Part shown: piece after piece, positions 1 to 3,971 of the stretch
How positions within the stretch are numbered: position 1 is the first letter of the stretch
Layout of the letters: each line of letters opens with the position of its first letter
NCBI GenBank assembly: GCA_905205195.1
Contig: CAJLCS010000101.1
Span: 1 to 5,854 of the forward strand
Source of the DNA: an uncultured Eubacteriales bacterium
GTDB taxonomy: Bacteria > Bacillota > Clostridia > Oscillospirales > Oscillospiraceae
Direction of reading: 5' to 3'
Length of the DNA: 5,854 bases
Translations under genes and position numbers: made by a program
Notes under the pieces: model-generated
What the model was told of the DNA's origin: nothing
Databases searched by the model: none
What the model saw: only the letters and a program-made list of their open reading frames with translations

Positions 1-6
1 TAGCAT

Positions 7-15
7 CCCTCTTTT
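7..15 (-). promoter_or_regulatory. Shine-Dalgarno-like site for a gene beyond the left edge
   Basis: On the minus strand this reads AAAAGAGGG, a plausible ribosome binding site about 25 nt downstream of the start point predicted for the leftward promoter. An ATG follows it directly (6 to 4), which is too close to be a normally spaced start. The real start codon is therefore probably at or just beyond the window edge. Nothing of the protein can be read. Confidence 0.45.
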
Positions 16-38
16 CACACAATTCATATTTTTCACAC
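12..38. repeat. Two direct copies of TTTTCACAC
   Basis: TTTTCACAC occurs at 12-20 and again at 30-38, exactly 18 bp apart start to start. Read leftward, these are two GTGTGAAAA copies lying at and just after the expected transcription start of the promoter at 46-74. Exact repetition so close to a start point suggests a binding site for a regulator, but no known operator was recognised and chance in AT-rich DNA is possible. Confidence 0.4.
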
Positions 39-45
39 TCGATTG

Positions 46-74
46 ATTATAACGAACGCCGCCCCGGTTGTCAA
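46..74 (-). promoter_or_regulatory. Exact-consensus sigma-A-type promoter reading leftward
   Basis: On the minus strand there is TTGACA (74 to 69), a 17-bp spacer, and TATAAT (51 to 46). Both hexamers and the spacing match the vegetative consensus exactly. Transcription would start near 39 and leave the window leftward. It lies directly after the end of the YugP-like gene and on the same strand, so the unseen next gene probably has its own strong promoter. The -35 hexamer falls in the loop of the inverted repeat at 58-86. Confidence 0.8.
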
Positions 75-86
75 GACCGGAGCGGC
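58..86 (-). terminator. 11-bp hairpin after the peptidase gene, possible terminator
   Basis: The arms 58-68 and 76-86 (GCCGC.CCGGT and its complement) form an 11-bp stem with a 7-nt loop. In the leftward RNA the single mismatch becomes a G-U pair, so the stem is continuous. The stem is followed by GUUCGUUAUAAU, which is only moderately U-rich, so termination of the upstream operon is plausible but imperfect. The same DNA carries the -35 and most of the spacer of the next promoter, so it could instead be an operator or a dual terminator/promoter element. Confidence 0.5.
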
Positions 87-144
87 AAAACATTGGTGAA
101 AATCCCTAAAAACGGGCAAATCTTTTTGTGCGGGATGCCGGAAT

Positions 145-870
145 TCAGTCGTTCCGGCGGCGGCCCCGGCCTCCGAACAGCACCAGCAGCCGCAGCAGCT
201 GGGCCAGCGACACCGCCGTGGCGGCCACATAGGTCAGCGCGGCGGCCCGGAGGGTTTTCCGGGCGCCCTTCTGCTCGTCCTCCGTCAGCAGGCCGTTCTG
301 ATCGATGGCGACCAGCGCCCGGTGGCTGGCGTTGAATTCCACCGGCAGCGTGACCAGCTGAAACATCAGCGACAGGGCAAAGCAGGCAATGCCGATGTAA
401 ATCAGCAGATAGGAAAACTGGCCGAAGGTCTCCAGCACCAGTCCCAGCAGGATCAGGGGCATGGCCAGCTTGGAGCCGAAATTGGTAATGGGGATAATGG
501 CAGCCCGGAGCTTGATGGGGGCGTAGCCCACGGCGTACTGCACCGCATGGCCCGCCTCGTGGCAGGCCACGCCGATGGCGGCGGTGGAGGTGTTGCCGTA
601 GACGTTGTCCGACAGGCGGATCACGTTGGACCGGGGGTCAAAATGGTCGGTCAGATTGCCGGAGATCCGTTCAATGCGGACGCCGGTGACGCCGTTGGCG
701 GCCAGCACCCGCTGGGCGGCTTCGGCGCCGGTGAGATTCCGGTAGGAATACTGGGTCGAATAGCGGCGGAAGGTGCTGTTGACGTTGGCGCTGGCCCAGA
801 GGGACAGCAGCAGGCAGGGCAGGACCAGAATTACATAGGTCCAGTCAAATCCGTAATAATAGTAAGGCAT
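145..870 (-). CDS. YugP-like membrane zinc metallopeptidase
   Basis: A 241-residue membrane protein of the YugP / neutral zinc metallopeptidase family (Pfam Zn_peptidase_2), probably cutting proteins at or in the cytoplasmic membrane; substrates are not established. The zinc site HEAGH is at residues 104-108, within ACHEAGHAVQYA. E178 in LPVEFNAS is the likely third zinc ligand. Hydrophobic segments lie at about 11-28, 132-150, 153-175 and 211-232, and the tail is basic (GRGRRR). Length is close to the usual 225-240 residues. I chose ATG at 870, with AGGAG 9 nt upstream. A TTG at 873 would add one residue and has 6-nt spacing, so it is also possible. The start lies 14 nt after the TIGR04255 gene's stop, and its Shine-Dalgarno touches that stop, so the two genes are probably cotranscribed and translationally coupled. 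The family call is firm; the role is not known. Confidence 0.92.
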   Translation of the reverse strand: MPYYYYGFDWTYVILVLPCLLLSLWASANVNSTFRRYSTQYSYRNLTGAEAAQRVLAANGVTGVRIERISGNLTDHFDPRSNVIRLSDNVYGNTSTAAIGVACHEAGHAVQYAVGYAPIKLRAAIIPITNFGSKLAMPLILLGLVLETFGQFSYLLIYIGIACFALSLMFQLVTLPVEFNASHRALVAIDQNGLLTEDEQKGARKTLRAAALTYVAATAVSLAQLLRLLVLFGGRGRRRND

Positions 871-884
871 CAAAAAACACTCCT

Positions 885-1673
885 TCAGGCGCGGTATTCC
901 GGCTGCATGGCGTCATGGAGCGGCTGCCGGACGGCACCGCGAAAAATGGGAAAGGCCTGCCGGTGCAGCGTTTCCAGCACGGACGCCGCCCGGTTGACCG
1001 GGGTTTTACCGGGGAGAAACAGGTCCTGATCGAAGACGAACTGGACCTCCGAATCCGGACGGCCGCCCCGCTTTACCAGGCCTGGCCCGGCGTGCAGCTT
1101 CACCCGGCAGCCATCGGCAATGGCCAGCTCGGCGTCCACGCTGCTGCGGGTGGCGGCGGCTTCCGGCACGTCGTCCTGTGACAGAATGCCTAAGTAGCAG
1201 GGGGCAATCAGCCGGGCATAGGGCACGCCCTCCAGATTCAGGGCCTGCCGGGAGATGAAATTCAGATACCGCAGGCCCACTCGCTCAAAATAGGCGGGGC
1301 GGTACAGGGAGATAAACGCGGCCAGCGGCCGGTCCAGCTTGGCGGCAAAATCCTCCCAGCGCAGATACCGGGTGCAGGCCAGCGAGATAAACCGGTCGGT
1401 CAGATTGACCCGCCAGACCCCGTCCTCGGAGAGAAACTGGTAATTGGGAGTGGTGGGCTGGTTTTCCAGCGTCATGCTGCCCGGCGCGCCGGAAATGCGG
1501 GGCGCGGGCGCCTCCTGCCGGACGGAATACCGGGGAAACGATTCCCGGATCTGTTCCTGAAAGTCGGCGGGAAGACTGGTGTTGATTTTGAGAATTTCGG
1601 GGAACCGGAGCTGACAGATGACCTCGGCCAGCGGATTGGCCCGATAAATGCAGTGAGACTCATCGGAGAACAT
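885..1673 (-). CDS. TIGR04255-family protein, function unknown
   Basis: A 262-residue soluble protein resembling the TIGR04255 family, a scattered family without an assigned activity. Recognisable marks are the N-terminal NPLAEVICQLRF (13-24), YQFLSEDGVWRVNLTDRFISL (around 78-98) followed by Y103 and the aromatic WEDF (106-109), and the signature VGLRYLNFI (132-140). The C-terminal part, LHRQAFPIFRGAV with a later LHDAM, also fits the family. There is no signal peptide, membrane segment or obvious catalytic motif. The ATG at 1673 is preceded by AAGGAGG at 7-nt spacing, a very strong ribosome binding site. It is the first gene of a leftward unit with the YugP-like peptidase, under the promoter at 1700-1728. 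Members of this family are patchily distributed, which suggests horizontal spread, but nothing in the base composition here stands out. Confidence 0.8.
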   Translation of the reverse strand: MFSDESHCIYRANPLAEVICQLRFPEILKINTSLPADFQEQIRESFPRYSVRQEAPAPRISGAPGSMTLENQPTTPNYQFLSEDGVWRVNLTDRFISLACTRYLRWEDFAAKLDRPLAAFISLYRPAYFERVGLRYLNFISRQALNLEGVPYARLIAPCYLGILSQDDVPEAAATRSSVDAELAIADGCRVKLHAGPGLVKRGGRPDSEVQFVFDQDLFLPGKTPVNRAASVLETLHRQAFPIFRGAVRQPLHDAMQPEYRA

Positions 1674-1699
1674 GGCGGAGCCTCCTTTCCTTTTTCCCT

Positions 1700-1728
1700 A
1701 TTATACCCGCGCCCGGGGAAAAAAGCAA
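1700..1728 (-). promoter_or_regulatory. Leftward promoter for the TIGR04255-yugP unit
   Basis: On the minus strand there is TATAAT (1705 to 1700), and 17 bp upstream TTGCTT (1728 to 1723), which matches the -35 consensus at three of six positions. Transcription would begin near 1693, giving a leader of about 20 nt that contains the AAGGAGG at 1687-1681. The -10 is convincing; the weak -35 suggests moderate strength or activator dependence. Confidence 0.6.
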
Positions 1729-1744
1729 GGAAGCCCCCGAGGCG
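1710..1744. repeat. Imperfect inverted repeat between divergent promoters
   Basis: CGCCCGGGG (1710-1718) is complementary to CCCCGAGGCG (1735-1744): nine pairs with one bulged A at 1740, around a 16-nt spacer. It covers the leftward -35 and ends 5 bp before the rightward -35. That position would allow one regulator to control both directions, but there is no direct support and GC-rich repeats can occur by chance. It has no flanking T-run on either side, so a terminator is unlikely. Confidence 0.35.
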
Positions 1745-1749
1745 AAACC

Positions 1750-1765
1750 TTTACATTTTTGTAAA
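1750..1765. promoter_or_regulatory. Perfect palindrome overlapping the -35, candidate operator
   Basis: TTTACATTTTTGTAAA is a perfect 6-4-6 inverted repeat whose left arm is exactly the -35 hexamer of the operon promoter. A protein bound here would block RNA polymerase, so a repressor site is the simplest reading. The repeat is not a convincing match to the NrdR or FNR boxes that might be expected near nrdG. The regulator is unknown. Confidence 0.45.
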
Positions 1766-1778
1766 TTCCGGCTATAAT
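1750..1778 (+). promoter_or_regulatory. Strong promoter for the PAP2-nrdG-dut operon
   Basis: TTTACA (1750-1755) and TATAAT (1773-1778) are separated by 17 bp, a five-of-six and six-of-six match to the vegetative consensus. Transcription should start near 1785, leaving a short leader of about 22 nt with GGGGAGG at 1792-1798. No other convincing promoter is seen before nrdG or dut, so this is probably the source for all three genes. Confidence 0.8.
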
Positions 1779-1806
1779 AAGGAAAACCTGTGGGGAGGGA
1801 TGCGCA

Positions 1807-2724
1807 GTGGCATTTCTGAAGCTGCTGGAGGGCCTTCGTTTTCCGGCGCTGAACGCGCTGATGCTGGGCATCACGGAGCTGGGCAGCGAAACGGCGTTTC
1901 TGGTGGTTGCGCTGGTGCTGTTCTGGTGCGTGGACAAGCGGAAGGGCTATTATCTCATGGCGGTGGGCTTTCTCGGCACCACGGTGTGCCAGTTTCTGAA
2001 AATTCTCTGCCGGGTGCCCCGGCCCTGGATTCTGGACGAGACGTTTACCGCGCTGGAGCAGGCGAAACCCGGGGCAAGCGATTTCAGCTTCCCCAGCGGC
2101 CACACCATGAATGCGGTGGGCACCTACGGCGGCATGGCGCTGACGACCAAACGGAAACCGGTGCGGATTGCGGCGGTGCTTCTGGCGGTTCTGGTCCCCT
2201 TTTCCCGGATGTATGTGGGCGTTCACACGCCGAAGGACGTTCTGACGGCGGCGGTGCTGGCGCTGGTGCTGATTTTTCTGCTGCGGCCGGTGTCCGGCGA
2301 CAAAAGCGGCCGGATTCTGCCGGTTTTGCTGCCGTGCATGGCGGTGCTGTCGCTGCTGTACCTGTGGTATCTGCAATATGTGCCGATGCCGCTGGAAGGG
2401 GATACCGCCTTTTGCGAATCGGCGCTGCGGAATGCCTGCTCCCTGACCGGCGCGGTGCTGGGGGTGTGCCTGGTCTACCCGCTGGACACCCGCCTGGTGC
2501 GGTTCCGGGAGCAGGCTAGCCTGCCGGTGCAGATTCTCAAGGCTGTGCTGGGCCTTGCGCTGGTGCTGGCGGTGAAAACGCTGCTGAAGGCGCCGCTGGA
2601 GGCAGTTCTGCCGGTGCATCCCGCCCGACTGGTCCGTTATTTCCTGGTGGTGCTGTTCGCCGGGCTGGGGTGGCCCGCCTGCTTCCCGCTGCTGCGGCGG
2701 CTGGAGCGGAAGAACCATTCCTGA
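1807..2724 (+). CDS. PAP2-family membrane phosphatase
   Basis: A 305-residue integral membrane phosphatase of the PAP2 (type 2 phosphatidic acid phosphatase) superfamily. These enzymes remove phosphate from lipid phosphates or prenyl pyrophosphates at the membrane surface; the substrate here cannot be told. All three active-site motifs are intact: K65-x6-R72-P73, PSGH at 96-99, and S133-R134-x5-H140-x3-D144, with H140 the expected nucleophile. The catalytic core fills the first 160 residues, and a further 145 residues add several hydrophobic segments (about 170-192, 208-224, 244-262, 276-294). It is therefore longer than small BcrC-like enzymes. The start is GTG at 1807, 8 nt after GGGGAGG; the nearby ATG at 1800 is in another frame. 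It is the first gene of an operon with nrdG and dut, ending 20 nt before nrdG. No functional link to nucleotide synthesis is evident. Confidence 0.92.
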   Translation: MAFLKLLEGLRFPALNALMLGITELGSETAFLVVALVLFWCVDKRKGYYLMAVGFLGTTVCQFLKILCRVPRPWILDETFTALEQAKPGASDFSFPSGHTMNAVGTYGGMALTTKRKPVRIAAVLLAVLVPFSRMYVGVHTPKDVLTAAVLALVLIFLLRPVSGDKSGRILPVLLPCMAVLSLLYLWYLQYVPMPLEGDTAFCESALRNACSLTGAVLGVCLVYPLDTRLVRFREQASLPVQILKAVLGLALVLAVKTLLKAPLEAVLPVHPARLVRYFLVVLFAGLGWPACFPLLRRLERKNHS

Positions 2725-2746
2725 TTTTTATCGAGGTGATAAAAAT
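2724..2746 (+). promoter_or_regulatory. Stop/start hairpin with the nrdG ribosome binding site in its loop
   Basis: ATTTTTATC (2724-2732) and GATAAAAAT (2738-2746) are perfect 9-bp complements around the loop GAGGT, which is the core of the nrdG Shine-Dalgarno sequence. The left arm starts at the last base of the PAP2 stop codon, and the right arm ends within the nrdG ATG. In RNA the start codon would be paired until a ribosome finishing PAP2 melts the stem, a layout that fits translational coupling. Eight of the nine pairs are A-U, so stability would be modest and possibly temperature dependent. The repeat is seen directly; its role is inferred. Confidence 0.6.
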
Positions 2747-3311
2747 GTATTATGCTGAAATCAAAAATTGCGACATTGCCAACGGTCCCGGCGTGCGGGT
2801 GAGCCTGTTTGTTTCCGGCTGCACCCACCACTGCAAGGGCTGCTTCAACGAGGTAGCCTGGGATTTTCACTACGGGCAGCCGTTTACGCAGGAAACCGTG
2901 GAGCGGATTCTTGCCATGATGAAGCCGGACTATATCCGGGGCCTGACGCTGCTGGGCGGCGAGCCGTTTGAGCCGGAAAATCAGGGGCCGCTGGTGCTGC
3001 TGCTGCGGCAGGTGAAACATGCCTATCCGGAAAAAAGCATCTGGTCCTTTTCCGGCTATCTGTTTGAGAAGGACATTCTCTCCGGCCGTCTGGGGGACCC
3101 GGCGGTGACGCGGGAATTTCTCAGCTATCTGGACGTGCTGGTGGATGGACCGTTTATCGAGGCGAAGAAAAATCTGTCGCTCCGGTTCCGGGGGTCGGAC
3201 AACCAGCGGCTGATTGACGTACCGGCTTCCCTGGCCGCGGGCACGACGGTGCTGTGGCAGGACTGGCAGACGGAAGAAAGAGGAATGAAGCATGGAAAAA
3301 ATTTTGGTTAA
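2745..3311 (+). CDS. nrdG: Anaerobic ribonucleotide reductase activating protein
   Basis: A 188-residue radical SAM activase. With an iron-sulfur cluster and S-adenosylmethionine it places the glycyl radical on NrdD, the oxygen-sensitive class III ribonucleotide reductase. The cluster motif is C26-x3-C30-x2-C33 (SGCTHHCKGC), followed by the SAM-contact motif GGEP at 71-74. NGPGVRVSLF (13-22) just before the cysteines and the C-terminal VDGPFI...LRFRGSDNQRLIDV are typical of the NrdG family. The first ATG of the longer open frame (2670) lies inside the PAP2 gene. I chose ATG 2745 because GAGGTGAT precedes it and the family N-terminus begins here. The protein is somewhat longer than the 154-residue E. 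coli enzyme. It sits 20 nt after PAP2 and overlaps dut by 20 bp. Its usual partner nrdD is not in the window, so it must be encoded elsewhere if the system is functional. Confidence 0.93.
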   Translation: MYYAEIKNCDIANGPGVRVSLFVSGCTHHCKGCFNEVAWDFHYGQPFTQETVERILAMMKPDYIRGLTLLGGEPFEPENQGPLVLLLRQVKHAYPEKSIWSFSGYLFEKDILSGRLGDPAVTREFLSYLDVLVDGPFIEAKKNLSLRFRGSDNQRLIDVPASLAAGTTVLWQDWQTEERGMKHGKNFG

Positions 3312-3729
3312 GAAGCTGAATCCGGCGGCTATGCTGCCGGTCTACGGCACGGCGGAGGCTGCGGGGGCGGATTTGTTTGCCTGCCTGCCGTCGCCGGTGA
3401 CGGTGGCTCCCAGCGAAACCGTGTGGATTCCCACCGGCATTGCGCTGGCGGTGCCCCGGGGCTGCGCCGGGCTGGTGTATGCCCGCAGCGGCATGGCCTG
3501 CAAGCGGGGACTGGCCCCGGCTAACAAGGTGGGCGTCATCGACAGCGACTACCGGGGGGAAATCACCGTGGTGCTCCACAATCACGGCACGGAGGCCCAG
3601 ACCATCCACAACGGCGACCGGGTGGCCCAGCTGGTGATTACGCCGGTGCTGACGCCGGGCTTTGCCGAAACGGCGTCGCTGGACGACACGGCCCGGGGGG
3701 GAGGGGGCTTCGGCTCCACCGGCATGTAA
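3292..3729 (+). CDS. dut: dUTP diphosphatase (trimeric dUTPase)
   Basis: A 145-residue cytoplasmic enzyme that hydrolyses dUTP to dUMP and pyrophosphate, keeping uracil out of DNA and feeding thymidylate synthesis. All five motifs of the trimeric family are present in order: AGADLFA (24-30), ARSGMACKRGL (64-74), GVIDSDYRGEI (81-91, with the catalytic Asp84 and Tyr87), GDRVAQLV (108-115) and the C-terminal arm RGGGGFGSTG (135-144). Length is normal. The ATG at 3292 lies inside the end of nrdG, in another frame, with AAAGAGGA 7 nt upstream, so translation is probably coupled to nrdG. The arm is encoded by a G-rich tract (seven G at 3695-3701, then A, then five G) that could be prone to replication or sequencing slippage, but the frame is intact here. 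No clear terminator follows. Confidence 0.96.
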   Translation: MEKILVKKLNPAAMLPVYGTAEAAGADLFACLPSPVTVAPSETVWIPTGIALAVPRGCAGLVYARSGMACKRGLAPANKVGVIDSDYRGEITVVLHNHGTEAQTIHNGDRVAQLVITPVLTPGFAETASLDDTARGGGGFGSTGM

Positions 3730-3803
3730 AGCCGCGGTCAGATCCATGTCAGACTGACTAAAAATCTTTGTGACGAATCCGTAAAAATTTCTTGCTTTGC
3801 GTC

Positions 3804-3832
3804 TGTACAAACGGATAAATTTTGATTATAAT
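3804..3832 (+). promoter_or_regulatory. Promoter for the Na+/phosphate cotransporter gene
   Basis: TGTACA (3804-3809, four of six consensus bases) and TATAAT (3827-3832, exact) are 17 bp apart in an AT-rich gap. Transcription would start near 3839, leaving a leader of about 130 nt before the TTG start. No clear Pho box (tandem TT-ACA repeats) was seen upstream. Between dut and this promoter (3730-3803) there is only a small palindrome, GTCAGACTGAC at 3748-3758, and no good intrinsic terminator, so read-through from dut is possible. Confidence 0.65.
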
Positions 3833-3838
3833 GATATA

Positions 3839-3971
3839 AAAGCACGGAATGATAGAGGAAAGCAAAAAAGAAAACGGGGCAGCCGCGAAATCTGCCCGAT
3901 CAAGACGGCCCGTGCTGACGCATCTCTCATGCATGCGAATTTGATTAAAAAGAGAACGGGAGAGGATTTGT
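3839..3971 (+). promoter_or_regulatory. Structured 5' leader of the phosphate transporter gene, candidate cis-regulatory RNA
   Basis: The leader can form an outer stem AGCACGG (3841-3847) with CCGTGCT (3910-3916), enclosing a hairpin GGGCAG (3877-3882) with CTGCCC (3892-3897) and a 9-nt loop. A third hairpin, CGCAT (3919-3923) with ATGCG (3933-3937), follows. Alternative pairings reach the ribosome binding site: CTCTC (3924-3928) can pair with GAGAG (3960-3964), part of the Shine-Dalgarno, and CCCGT (3909-3913) can pair with ACGGG (3956-3960) just before it. Competing pairings around a Shine-Dalgarno are what a translational switch would need. It matches no riboswitch class I recognise, and the individual stems are short, so this remains a candidate. 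Confidence 0.4.

Noticed and set aside
137..158. GCCGGAA/TTCCGGC inverted repeat around the stop codon of the peptidase gene
   Set aside because: The 7-bp stem with the stop codon in its loop is real, but no U-run follows in the leftward RNA, and the hairpin at 58-86 is a better terminator candidate.
1750..1765. NrdR or FNR binding box upstream of the nrdG operon
   Set aside because: The palindrome differs from the NrdR box (ACA-core-TGT with a TATAT centre) and from the FNR box (TTGAT-N4-ATCAA), so I report it only as an operator of unknown type.
1660..2718. A 352-codon minus-strand open frame opposite PAP2
   Set aside because: Low-complexity His/Gln/Arg-rich translation with no family match; it is the shadow of the intact PAP2 phosphatase.
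2670..2744. Longer NrdG starting at 2670
   Set aside because: The extra 25 residues overlap the PAP2 gene, are low-complexity Ala-rich and lack a ribosome binding site; ATG 2745 has GAGGTGAT just upstream and matches the family N-terminus.
3748..3758. GTCAGACTGAC palindrome after dut as a transcription terminator
   Set aside because: The palindrome has only one central base, too few for an RNA hairpin loop. The alternative stem using GTCAG at 3737-3741 is 5 bp with a 12-nt loop, and no T-run follows.
3849..3944. Small open frame of 31 codons (ATG to TGA) within the transporter leader, possible leader peptide
   Set aside because: No Shine-Dalgarno precedes the ATG, and the Lys/Ala/Arg-rich sequence shows no repeated regulatory codons. 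The region is better explained as structured leader, although a leader peptide cannot be excluded.
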